Origin: CAZYWA01 sp964650975 [NCBI: uncultured bacterium]
GTDB taxonomy: Bacteria > JADJOY01
DNA: 10,287 nucleotides
Assembly (NCBI GenBank): GCA_964650975.1
Contig: CAZYWA010000262.1
Coordinates: forward strand, 1-10,287
Reading direction: 5' to 3'
The position numbers and the translations under genes were made by a program. Under the pieces are notes generated by a model, which did not search any database, was not told the origin of the DNA, and saw nothing but the letters and a program-made list of their open reading frames with translations. This document shows, piece after piece, positions 1 through 7,374 of this stretch. The first letter of the stretch is position 1, and every line of letters begins with the position of its first letter.

Positions 1-1374
1 CGCGCCGGCGAAGCCGTGAGCCGCGAGGAACTCGAGGTGCACCGGGTGCTTCACGATCAGGTACGTGGTGCCCGGCGGCAGACTCCGCGCGACCGGCTCG
101 GCGACACCGGTGACGTCGGTGGTGCCGATCGAGATCCACAAGACACCGCCGGGGTCGAGGTGGTCGAGCGCCAGCGCCAGCCCTTCGCGGGTGTAGAGGA
201 AGTGCTCGATCGGCACGATCGAGCCGGCGAGCGCATAGCTCAGGGTCTCGAGCGAGTCGTACTCGATGAAGTCGAAGCGGCCGGGGCGTCGCGTCAGATA
301 CGAGCGGCCCTCCATGGCGATCGCGTCGACGCGCGGATCGAGGTAGAGCCCGCCGTTCCACTGCGCGAGATCGCCACGCAGCCGGCTCACCACCACCGGA
401 TCGATCTCGACCGCCACGAGCTTCTCGGTCTCGGCGCGGCGAAGATACGGATTCGGGATGCCGCCGCCGGCGCCCATCACCAGCACCCGGCGCGGTGCCT
501 CGGGCAGCACCGCTTCGTAGACCGCGCGCTTCTCCGGATTGGCAGCGAGGAGCGGCCCCGGATCCATGGTGGTGAACCACATCGCGAGGCCGTTGTAGGA
601 GGCGAGCAGGTGGCGGTGGTCCTCGGTCGAGAGGAAATCGAGCTTGTGGTAGGGCGACCACGAGCGGCTGAGCCAGGTGTAGTTGGGGATGCCCCACACG
701 AACGTGGCGTCGTGAAAACCGGCGACGCGTGCCGGCCACGCGGCACCCAGCGCCGCGATCAAGAGAGCCAGATCGATACCGAGCGCCCGCCAGCGGACCG
801 GCGGAAGCCGAACGATCGAGCCATGGGCGATCCAGGCCAGCACGACCAGTCCGCACGCCACGAGCACGTCGGGGGAGGTGACGCGCCCCAGCGCCGCGCC
901 GAGCACCGTTCCACCCGCGAACCCGCCCGCTTGCGCGGCGTACGTGAGCGCGGGGCGAGCGCTCTCCTCCAGCATCCGGCCCAGCTCGCGGCCGATGCGG
1001 CGGAAAACGATCGCCACCAGAACCAGCGAGAACACCAGCGCCGCGATGCGCGCGGGATGCGCATGGTGCTCGAAGAAGAGCGCGAACAGGTTGGGAACGT
1101 AGAGGTCGCTCGCGAACAGAAACACCAGCACCGCGCCCACGGCGGGCTCGATCCAAAGGCTGCGGGAACCCGACGCCGCGCTTGTGGACGGCGCTCGCGC
1201 GAGGGCGCCGATCTCGAGGCCCACGAACGCGACGCACATGAGCAGCGCCGCCGCTTGGCCCACGCCGGCGACGGCACCGTAGAGGCGCAGCGTTCCGGCC
1301 CACACCAGGCTCTGGGCGATTCCCAGCAGAGCCGCGCCCGCGTCGCTGCGGCGCTTCAATGCGTCAGGTCCCAC
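1..1374 (-). CDS. Membrane-bound spermidine-synthase-like SAM-binding protein (C-terminus cut by window edge)
   Basis: The minus-strand frame is open from 1374 to the window edge and gives 458 residues without a stop. Residues about 13-215 hold roughly seven hydrophobic segments. A soluble Rossmann domain follows: a glycine-rich SAM loop (VLVMGAGGG, 297-305), the acidic strand end VAVEIDP (320-326) and FDFIEYDS (367-374). Next comes IVPIEHFLYTREG, and DPGGVLWIS near 407-415. This order is that of spermidine synthase/aminopropyltransferase-fold proteins, many of which in bacteria carry membrane helices and have no proven polyamine role. The loop reads GAGGG, not the GGGDG typical of true spermidine synthases, so I do not claim aminopropyl transfer. 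The start could be GTG at 1374 or TTG at 1359; the latter overlaps the upstream stop by 4 bases (TTGA). Neither has a clear ribosome site. The overlap implies co-expression with the propeller gene upstream. The fold call is firm; the substrate is unknown. Confidence 0.85.
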   Translation of the reverse strand, partial: MGPDALKRRSDAGAALLGIAQSLVWAGTLRLYGAVAGVGQAAALLMCVAFVGLEIGALARAPSTSAASGSRSLWIEPAVGAVLVFLFASDLYVPNLFALFFEHHAHPARIAALVFSLVLVAIVFRRIGRELGRMLEESARPALTYAAQAGGFAGGTVLGAALGRVTSPDVLVACGLVVLAWIAHGSIVRLPPVRWRALGIDLALLIAALGAAWPARVAGFHDATFVWGIPNYTWLSRSWSPYHKLDFLSTEDHRHLLASYNGLAMWFTTMDPGPLLAANPEKRAVYEAVLPEAPRRVLVMGAGGGIPNPYLRRAETEKLVAVEIDPVVVSRLRGDLAQWNGGLYLDPRVDAIAMEGRSYLTRRPGRFDFIEYDSLETLSYALAGSIVPIEHFLYTREGLALALDHLDPGGVLWISIGTTDVTGVAEPVARSLPPGTTYLIVKHPVHLEFLAAHGFAGA

Positions 1375-2930
1375 GCGAAGATGCCGCAGCCACTCGCCAC
1401 CAGCGCTTCGTGGCGCGCTCGATCGACGGTGATGTTGCGGAGCATCCAGCCCGTCCAGGCGTGCCCCCGCTCCGCCAGGTCGCTCGCGGCGTAGCGCCGG
1501 AGCGAGCCGTCGTAGCTGCCCAGCACCACGCTGCCGGTTCCGGGATCGACCTGCACGTCGGCCAGCCCGGTGGTGTGAATGGGCACCGCGCCCGCCGGCT
1601 CCAGGCTCGCGGCGTCGAACGCCACCAACCGCCGCCGCAACGGATCGGACGCGAAGATCCGCTTCGATTCAGGCCCGAACGCGATCCCGACCAGCGTCGA
1701 CCCGAAGGTACTTCCCACGTACGCGAGGCTCGCGGTGTCGACCACGTAGAGACCCGATGGGTAGTAGGCGGAAACCACCAGCCGGTCGCCGCCGTCGGAA
1801 AGTGCCGCGTACTGGAAGCCGACCTCGAGCTTCTCGTCGGTGCTGTGTCGCGCCAGGACCGGTGGATCGCCGCGGTACTCGAGGATTCCGCGGCCGGTCG
1901 CGGCGGCGAGCACCACCCACGCGCGGTCGCTCGCCGGATCGGCGAGCACCGCCGTTCCTTCCGCCGGAAGCGGAACGGCGCGCTCGACCACCAGGTGACC
2001 CGCCTCGACCGCGGCCGAGGCGAGCCAGTTCCCGGAGCCCAAGAGGAGCGCGAAGACCTGATTGCCGCGAACGGTCATCCGCTCGGGGAAGAGCGGTGCC
2101 GCGGGCGGAGGCGCCGAGTCGGCGAACGCCGCGCGCACCGACACCAGGTCGCGCAGCTGTCCGCTCTCGCGATCGATCAGCGCGAAAGCACCGAAGTGCC
2201 CCGCGCCGATCTTGATCGAGGCGACCAGGTTCTCACCCACCGGCTGAACGTCGTAGACGCCGCCGTCCTCGAGACCAGGTGTCGACCGCCACAGTGCATT
2301 GGCCGCGACTTGTCGCAACCCTGGGACCGGCTCGAGCCGCGCGCAAACCCATTCGGGCGGGCCCAGCTTGAACGCGTAGAAAATTCCCGTGGAAATCGAA
2401 ACCGAAGCGATCCCTGCGCCCAGCACGGTCCGGCCTTTCGGCCCTGGCGGAAGTCGCACCAGCGCGTAGAGCGCCACTGCGGCGCAGATCGCCACGATGC
2501 TCGCGGTCACGACCGGCAGCAGCGCGAGCAGCATCAGCGGATAGGCGACCACGCGCGACGGTGTCGCGAGCAGCGCGTACTGGAACACTCTTCCCACCAG
2601 CGGCTGCGGCTCCGAATCCTCCCCGAACCCGCTCGAGCCCGTGAGCGCCATCGGAAAGAGCCACATCGATCCCGCGTAAGCGGCCGACCACAAGAGCACC
2701 GCGGGCCAGCGGCGCCGGCGAAACCACGCCAGCCGTCCCAGAGCCACGTGCGCGAGGCCCACGGTGCAGGCGCAAGCCGCGGCCGACAGCGCGCCGCGCG
2801 GCCCTTCCAGATCGGGCGACGCCCACACCGCCGCCAGCGGCCACGACGCCAGCGCCGCCACCACCAGAGTCGGCAGCAGCCGCGGACCGGCCGGGGGAAC
2901 GGGGTTCGCGCGCGGCGTGGCGTCGCTCAC
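1356..2930 (-). CDS. Membrane protein with C-terminal extracytoplasmic beta-propeller (YVTN-like), function unknown
   Basis: About 524 residues from GTG 2930. Five hydrophobic segments lie near residues 18-37, 47-68, 75-96, 126-158 and 167-187. Arginine-rich loops (FRRRRW after segment 2, PPGPKGR after segment 4) are expected inside, which puts the C-terminal part outside. From about residue 200 to the end the protein is beta-rich with repeating units such as SGLYVVDTASLAYVG, RRLVAFDAASLEPAG and GSVVLGSYDGSLRRY, typical of YVTN/WD-like propeller blades. There are no catalytic residues I can name. The frame stays open up to GTG 3041, but those 37 extra codons look non-coding in composition and reach into the divergent promoter region. 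I therefore prefer 2930, where hydrophilic residues lead straight into the first helix; neither start has a good ribosome site. Its stop overlaps the start of the spermidine-synthase-like gene, so the two probably form one operon. A sensor or scaffold role is only a guess. Confidence 0.82.
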   Translation of the reverse strand: MSDATPRANPVPPAGPRLLPTLVVAALASWPLAAVWASPDLEGPRGALSAAACACTVGLAHVALGRLAWFRRRRWPAVLLWSAAYAGSMWLFPMALTGSSGFGEDSEPQPLVGRVFQYALLATPSRVVAYPLMLLALLPVVTASIVAICAAVALYALVRLPPGPKGRTVLGAGIASVSISTGIFYAFKLGPPEWVCARLEPVPGLRQVAANALWRSTPGLEDGGVYDVQPVGENLVASIKIGAGHFGAFALIDRESGQLRDLVSVRAAFADSAPPPAAPLFPERMTVRGNQVFALLLGSGNWLASAAVEAGHLVVERAVPLPAEGTAVLADPASDRAWVVLAAATGRGILEYRGDPPVLARHSTDEKLEVGFQYAALSDGGDRLVVSAYYPSGLYVVDTASLAYVGSTFGSTLVGIAFGPESKRIFASDPLRRRLVAFDAASLEPAGAVPIHTTGLADVQVDPGTGSVVLGSYDGSLRRYAASDLAERGHAWTGWMLRNITVDRARHEALVASGCGIFAWDLTH

Positions 2931-2995
2931 CGACTCGCGGATCCAGGTGCGGGGGACGCTCGCGAAGGGCGCCGAGCTCGCAGGCCGGCGCGCGG

Positions 2996-3001
2996 TATGA
3001 T
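2996..3001 (+). promoter_or_regulatory. Possible -10 element for the HEAT-repeat gene
   Basis: TATGAT is one base from the sigma-70 -10 consensus and lies in the short divergent region (2931-3079) about 80 bases before the ATG at 3080. No convincing -35 hexamer lies 16-18 bases upstream, and the rest of the region is GC-rich without clear repeats. A weak candidate only. Confidence 0.2.
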
Positions 3002-3079
3002 CGCACGGAAGCGAGGCAGCGCGGGAGAAGGCGCCGGGCACGTGCGCGCCGCCCGTCGACCGTTCGAGCGCGTCGAGCC

Positions 3080-4348
3080 ATGGGTACCCGCGTCCCTCGA
3101 CGACACCGCTGGCTCGCGATCGGTGGCCTGTCGCTCGCCGCTTTCCTGATCTATGCCTACGTGCACGGCGAGAAGTGGCGAGAAGAGGTGGGAATCACCG
3201 TCGGCGGGCGATCCCAGGCCGCCGATCCCGCCGAGCGGCGCAGCGCGGTGAACGACGTGCTCTCCCGTCACCGCATCGACTTCCTTCACGGCGTCTTCCA
3301 GGACGGGAGCTTCGCGCCGCTGCTCGGCGACCCGGACCCGGTGATCCGCAAGGATGCCGCGACGCAGCTCGCGGTGCTGGCGCCCGAATGCCTGGAGTCC
3401 GTGGTCGACGCAGCGGATGGTCTCGACCCCGAGAGACGCAAGCTCGCGCTCACCGCCTTCGTCGACGCCGTCTTGCCGCCCGGCGCCGGTGAGCCGCCAC
3501 CCTGGCTGGGCCGCGCGCTGGTGATCGCGGGGGCGCACCGGCAGTTGCGCATCTTCGAGATCCTCGCGGCGCGTGGCGCCGATCAGCTGGCGCCCGTGAT
3601 CCAGCTTCTCGGCGACCCGAGCCCGGTGATCCGCAGCGACGCCGCGCGAGCGCTCGGCGTCGCCGGCTCCAATGCCCGCGATGCGGCGGATGCGCTCGCG
3701 GCTCGTCTCGACGACCCGGAGGCCGAGGTGCGTCGTGCCGCGATCGAGGCGCTGGGCCACATCCCGGCCTCCACGGAGTCGCTTGCCGGGCGGCTGGCAC
3801 TCCGTCTCGACGATGCCGATCCCGGAGTGGTCGAAGCAGCCGCTCGCCAGCTGGGTAGACTTGGACCCTCGGGGAACGAGGTGCTGGCCTCTGCCATCGA
3901 GCGCTTGCCCAACGACCGAGTCGCCGCGCTGCTACCGGCCCTGGGGACGCTCGACGCGAGCCGCGCGACGCTGGTGCCGCCACTCGCGGCCCGGCTCGAC
4001 TCCGCCGATCCGGTGGCCGCTCAGCGCATCGCCCGCGCGCTCGCCGAAGTCGCGGAGCCGGCGATTCCGGCGCTCGGCGTGGCCTTGGCGTCGACCCGGG
4101 CGGCCACGCGCTACTGGGCGCTCGAGAGCTTGCGCATGATGGGGGAGGCGGGCGCTCCCGCGGTCGCACTGGTCGCGCGCGGCCTCACGGACCCGGACGT
4201 CGCGGTGCGGATCGCCGCGCTGGGTGCGCTGCGCTCGTCCGGAGCGGCGGCGGAGGAGCGGGACGGGATCGAGCGCGCCGCACTCGACCCGGATGCGGGA
4301 GTGCAGATGCGCGCGAGAAAGGTGCTCGACTCGCTCAAGGCTTCGTAG
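3080..4348 (+). CDS. Membrane-anchored HEAT-repeat protein
   Basis: 422 residues from ATG 3080. A basic N-terminus (MGTRVPRRHR) precedes one hydrophobic helix at about 11-28, which reads as an uncleaved signal anchor and would place the rest outside the cytoplasm. The remainder is alpha-helical with PBS-lyase-type HEAT repeats. The clearest units fall near 73-100, 161-190, 195-226, 230-262, 300-325, 330-355, 360-388 and 392-420, with the typical D-P-x-x-x-V-R-x-x-A-A-x-A-L-G pattern (LLGDPSPVIRSDAARALG; LDDPEAEVRRAAIEALG). Residues 100-160 fit the pattern less well. HEAT solenoids are protein-binding scaffolds, and no enzyme motif is visible. The gene is divergent from the propeller gene and its last 14 bases overlap the 3' end of the minus-strand gene at 4335-4862. 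There is no strong ribosome site before the ATG. The fold call is firm; the partner is unknown. Confidence 0.9.
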   Translation: MGTRVPRRHRWLAIGGLSLAAFLIYAYVHGEKWREEVGITVGGRSQAADPAERRSAVNDVLSRHRIDFLHGVFQDGSFAPLLGDPDPVIRKDAATQLAVLAPECLESVVDAADGLDPERRKLALTAFVDAVLPPGAGEPPPWLGRALVIAGAHRQLRIFEILAARGADQLAPVIQLLGDPSPVIRSDAARALGVAGSNARDAADALAARLDDPEAEVRRAAIEALGHIPASTESLAGRLALRLDDADPGVVEAAARQLGRLGPSGNEVLASAIERLPNDRVAALLPALGTLDASRATLVPPLAARLDSADPVAAQRIARALAEVAEPAIPALGVALASTRAATRYWALESLRMMGEAGAPAVALVARGLTDPDVAVRIAALGALRSSGAAAEERDGIERAALDPDAGVQMRARKVLDSLKAS

Positions 4349-4862
4349 CCGCGGGCGGCTGCGAGGAGTGCGGGTGGGCCTCGGAGTCCCAGACGATGCG
4401 CCGCGTGGGACGCCACGACGCATCCACGAAATCGATCTCCTGCATCGCGTCGCCGCTCGGGCCGTCGATCAGGTCGGCCCGGATGTAGACCACGTCACCG
4501 CGCGCCAGCGCCGCGCGCTGGTCCTCGAGCGCGGCGCCGATCTCCGCTCCGAACACCAGCTCGAGCACTCGCGGCAGTCCGCCCGGATGAGCCGCCACCC
4601 ATATGTAAAGCGAGGGTGGCGCTGCTTCGAAGCCCAAGAGCCGGAACGACCCGCGTAGCGACCCGTGCCCCGGATACCCGCCCGTGGACTGCACCAGACC
4701 CAGCGCGAGCGCCACGCAAACCAGGGGATAGCCGAGCGCGAGCACCCCGACCGCTCGCTTGTGCCGGACCAGCCGCTCCGGCCGCGCCAGCGCCACGAGC
4801 AACCCCGCCAGCGCGAGCAGCCCGATCGCCACCGCCGCGAGACCGAGGAGCGTGGGGCTCAC
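4335..4862 (-). CDS. Small two-helix membrane protein, function unknown
   Basis: 175 residues from GTG 4862. Two hydrophobic helices lie at about 4-27 and 37-57, joined by a strongly basic loop (ARPERLVRHKRA) that should face the cytoplasm. Both ends, including the soluble 115-residue C-terminal part, would then be outside. That part contains a PSLYIWVAAHPGGLPRVLEL stretch and an acidic DVVYIRADLIDG strand, and ends in a proline/alanine-rich tail. I recognise no family. The gene starts 37 bases after the stop of the multihaem cytochrome gene, so the two are probably co-transcribed and the protein may be an accessory of that cytochrome. This is inferred from position only. No good ribosome site precedes the GTG. 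Its 3' end overlaps the end of the HEAT gene tail to tail by 14 bases. Confidence 0.72.
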   Translation of the reverse strand: MSPTLLGLAAVAIGLLALAGLLVALARPERLVRHKRAVGVLALGYPLVCVALALGLVQSTGGYPGHGSLRGSFRLLGFEAAPPSLYIWVAAHPGGLPRVLELVFGAEIGAALEDQRAALARGDVVYIRADLIDGPSGDAMQEIDFVDASWRPTRRIVWDSEAHPHSSQPPAATKP

Positions 4863-4899
4863 GTGGAAGCGACTCGAGGGAGCGGGAAAATGGAGCGCT

Positions 4900-7068
4900 T
4901 CACGGTGTGAGGCGGGCCGAGCTCACCATCATGGTGCCTTCACGTCGATCCGAAGTCGAGCCGGTGCGGCGGCCACCGGAGGACGTCTCGGCGACGATCG
5001 TGCGGCGCACCTCGGCGATGCTCACGATCGGGATCTCGGGAGCAGGCTGGCCGGTGACGGCGGCGACCAGCTCGGGGTCGAGCCGGCGATAGCGCCACGC
5101 CGCGCGGACCTCGAGCGGCAGGGCGAGATCCGCTGCCGGAAGATCCAGACGAATCTGGTGGACGCCGGACGTGGGAACGCGGCCACGGTCTCGCACCAGA
5201 GCGACCGCCCAGAGGCGGTGGTCGTGGATCTCGGCGCCATCGGCATCGAGAAAGACATGACCGAGGCGCGGTGCGCCGTCCGGCCCCGCGGCGCCCACGT
5301 CGAGCAGCTTCCGCCCTTGCGAGTCGATCACCTCGGCCTCGAGCCATACCTGCAACAAATCGGTGGGTCCGTTGGGAAAGGAGTGGCCGATGCGTCCCGT
5401 GCCGCGGGTGCTCACGACCAGCGACGGCGCGGCGCCGCTTCGAGGGTCCCGTGCGATCTCCACGTCCATCGCCAGCAACGGACCCGATTCGCGCCGCGGT
5501 ACCCCTTGCTCGAGGAGCACCGGAGCGAGCGGCATCTCGCCGTGCAGCGTGGCCACCACGTCGTTCACCGCCTCGGCGCCTCCCGCCACCGACGCGACGT
5601 AGGTGCTGGCCGCCAGGAACCGATGATCGACCACCAGGTAGAGCTCTCGGGACGTGTAGCGCTGCGCGTGGCAGCTCGCACAGCCGACGCCGGCGGCGGC
5701 GGCCGGCGAGCTGGCCCAGGAATCGTACTGATCCTGGATCGCCTCTCCGAGTCTCCCGCTCGTGGGAATCGTCAGGGTCTGCACGTGGCAGGGGAGGCAC
5801 GACACCGGCTCTCTCGACTCGAACCGGAATCGCTCCCGGTGCAAATCGATGCGCGGCGTGACCAGCGCGTGAGGCGCGATCAGATCCGCACGCAGCCGCT
5901 CGCCCACGCCTCCGGTCCGCTCGAGGAGCGGCGCGAACGGCTCGCCGGCGAGCGGCACGACGCTGAACGAGCCGTCGCCGTGTCCGGGGCCCGGCCGGCT
6001 GCGATGACAGCTGAAGCAGTGCACGCCGGCCCGGAAACCGTCGCTCGCCAGTACTTCTGTCAACGGCGCGCGCGACGGATCGGGCGCGTGCGGTGCGTGA
6101 CAACCCAGGCAGAACCGCGCCTGTTCGGGCCCGCGCGCCGCGAGGGTGCGGGTCACCAGCGCGGTGAAGAACGGGTTGCTCGCCGCGTGCGCGTGGGACG
6201 ATCGCGCCCAGCCCTCGCATGCATCGGCGTGACAGCTCGCACAGGCGGAGGGCGCGATCGACGCGAATGTTTCGTCGATCGGGACGATCGCTCGCGAGTC
6301 GACCGCGGCCGAGCTTGGTTGCGGCGCGACTCGCGCCACGCCAGCGAGAGTCGCGAGCGCGAGCAAGCTCGCAATCGGCACGGCGATGGTGAGGAGCGGT
6401 CGGCGCCAGGGATAGAGCCGCGCGAGCGGCGAGCGCCGCCGGGTCCGCTGCCGCAGCGACACCGCGACGTGCGCGATCGCCGCGCCCAGCGCGATCCCCG
6501 CCGACGCGACGTGGACCGCATAGGGCGAGGCCGCGCCGCGCGCGTAGAGCATCATCCCGGTGGCGACTCCGGCTCCGCCCGCGGCGCAGACCAGCGCGGC
6601 CAGCAACGCCACGCCGCCGGTCGCGAGCGTCGAGCGCGAGCGATCGACCAGCGATCCGCCGAGCAAGCTCGCCGTGCGCCACAAGAGCGCCAGCACCAGC
6701 ACCGCGCCGGCTCCGGCCTGGATCGTGCCGACCGCCATGCGGGGCGCCGTCGCCAGTCGCCCCGCCAGCTGCACCGCGGTCGCGGCCACGAAGACGGCGA
6801 CCGTCGCGCGAATGGGCCACGGAGTCCGCCGGGTGACGGAGCTCACGCTACCGAGTGTCTGCCGCAGGTGAATCGCGACGTAGACGCCGCCCGCGACGAT
6901 CGCGATCAGCCCGCACGCCGTGTGCGCCAGCTGGAGCACCTGCACCGCCGCGGAAGGAACGCGACACACGAAGGTGGCCACCCCCGTGACAGACAGAAAC
7001 GCGACGCATCCCAGCAGCACTCCCCGTGCACGCGCTTCCCAGCTCAAAGCGTTCTCGCCCCACGGCAT
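4900..7068 (-). CDS. Fusion cytochrome: seven-helix b-type-like membrane domain plus external pentahaem cytochrome c
   Basis: 722 residues from ATG 7068. The frame is open to 7245, but the upstream 59 codons look non-coding. Numbering below is from ATG 7068. Seven hydrophobic helices lie near 16-35, 42-68, 86-107, 113-136, 148-174, 182-205 and 225-247. Basic loops after helices 2 and 6 (RQRTRRRSPLAR) set these inside, so the C-terminal domain is outside. Helices 2 and 6 each hold two histidines (H49/H67 and H186/H200), the arrangement expected for two transmembrane b haems. The external part has five CXXCH motifs: CASCH 276, CLGCH 320, CFSCH 351, CLPCH 424, CASCH 463. The region after them contains GHSFPNGPTD near 582 and HDHRLW near 635, a beta-rich tail seen in cytochrome c554-like multihaem proteins; these histidines may be axial ligands. 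It probably moves electrons between the quinone pool and an external partner. The number of c haems is seen directly; b haems and direction are inferred. Confidence 0.88.
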   Translation of the reverse strand: MPWGENALSWEARARGVLLGCVAFLSVTGVATFVCRVPSAAVQVLQLAHTACGLIAIVAGGVYVAIHLRQTLGSVSSVTRRTPWPIRATVAVFVAATAVQLAGRLATAPRMAVGTIQAGAGAVLVLALLWRTASLLGGSLVDRSRSTLATGGVALLAALVCAAGGAGVATGMMLYARGAASPYAVHVASAGIALGAAIAHVAVSLRQRTRRRSPLARLYPWRRPLLTIAVPIASLLALATLAGVARVAPQPSSAAVDSRAIVPIDETFASIAPSACASCHADACEGWARSSHAHAASNPFFTALVTRTLAARGPEQARFCLGCHAPHAPDPSRAPLTEVLASDGFRAGVHCFSCHRSRPGPGHGDGSFSVVPLAGEPFAPLLERTGGVGERLRADLIAPHALVTPRIDLHRERFRFESREPVSCLPCHVQTLTIPTSGRLGEAIQDQYDSWASSPAAAAGVGCASCHAQRYTSRELYLVVDHRFLAASTYVASVAGGAEAVNDVVATLHGEMPLAPVLLEQGVPRRESGPLLAMDVEIARDPRSGAAPSLVVSTRGTGRIGHSFPNGPTDLLQVWLEAEVIDSQGRKLLDVGAAGPDGAPRLGHVFLDADGAEIHDHRLWAVALVRDRGRVPTSGVHQIRLDLPAADLALPLEVRAAWRYRRLDPELVAAVTGQPAPEIPIVSIAEVRRTIVAETSSGGRRTGSTSDRREGTMMVSSARLTP

Positions 7069-7203
7069 CGCGCAGCCGACGCCCAGTGCTGAGATACACC
7101 CTGCCCGTCGCGCCGTCAGGCGCCGAGCCGCTCGAGGAGCCGCCGAGGAAGAGCCGGGTTCCGCGCCACGGCACAACGGATGAAGCGGTCGGTGTCGGGC
7201 CAT

Positions 7204-7234
7204 CGAGCCCCCGTCGCGGGGCCGTGACGGCTCG
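7204..7234 (-). repeat. Nested GC-rich hairpin in the cytochrome upstream region
   Basis: The outer arms CGAGCC (7204-7209) and GGCTCG (7229-7234) are perfect complements. Overlapping the outer left arm, CCCCG (7209-7213) pairs with CGGGG (7217-7221) around a TCG loop. The alternatives share base 7209, so either stem or most of both can form. On the minus strand no T-run follows, so it is not a classical terminator. It sits 136-166 bases before the cytochrome ATG. Confidence 0.4.
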
Positions 7235-7277
7235 CGCGGGGCCATGGCCGGGTGAAGGGGAGCTCGCCCCGCACACC

Positions 7278-7308
7278 GCCTGGGCTCATCCTAGGTAGGG
7301 ACCCAGGC
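7278..7308 (-). repeat. Seven-base-pair inverted repeat after the CruF-like gene
   Basis: GCCTGGG (7278-7284) pairs exactly with CCCAGGC (7302-7308), leaving a 17-base loop that itself contains the palindrome CCTAGG. It lies about 67 bases past the stop of the minus-strand gene at 7375. No T-tract follows, so a factor-independent terminator is doubtful. It could be a protein site or a weak transcript-end hairpin. Confidence 0.35.
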
Positions 7309-7374
7309 AATCCCGAGTCACGCCAAGGGAACCCGCGCGAGGCGGGGGAAGGTCCTCGAGCGCGACTGCCCGGC

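Larger units (their letters stand above)
7069..7374. other. 306-base gene-free gap with two GC-rich hairpins
   Basis: It lies between the stop of the CruF-like gene (7375) and the cytochrome start (7068). The only minus-strand reading is the weak upstream extension of the cytochrome frame (to 7245). Two inverted repeats are present, listed separately. I see no convincing promoter hexamers, tRNA or Shine-Dalgarno sequence just before the cytochrome ATG. It could hold the terminator of the upstream gene and the promoter or leader of the cytochrome gene. Confidence 0.5.

Noticed and set aside
16-1494. Long plus-strand open frame (492 codons) opposite the spermidine-synthase-like gene
   Set aside because: Rich in Arg, Gln, His, Glu with no hydrophobic or domain pattern; it is the GC-driven mirror of the minus-strand gene, which has clear motifs.
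1359-3149. Long plus-strand open frame (596 codons) opposite the propeller gene
   Set aside because: Arg/His/Gln-rich low-complexity translation without motifs, and it runs through the divergent promoter and into the HEAT gene start.
6361-6672. GAGCAAGCTCGC occurring at 6361 and 6661
   Set aside because: Both copies lie within the cytochrome gene and encode similar Ala-Ser-Leu-Leu helix residues; most simply chance from similar codons.
4759-7092. Plus-strand open frame (777 codons) and minus-strand 626-codon frame over the cytochrome gene
   Set aside because: Only the minus-strand frame at 4900-7068 shows membrane helices and five CXXCH motifs; the others are Arg-rich shadows.
7069-7374. 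tRNA or other RNA gene in the gap suggested by its hairpins
   Set aside because: No cloverleaf, T-loop or acceptor pattern fits; the stems are isolated.
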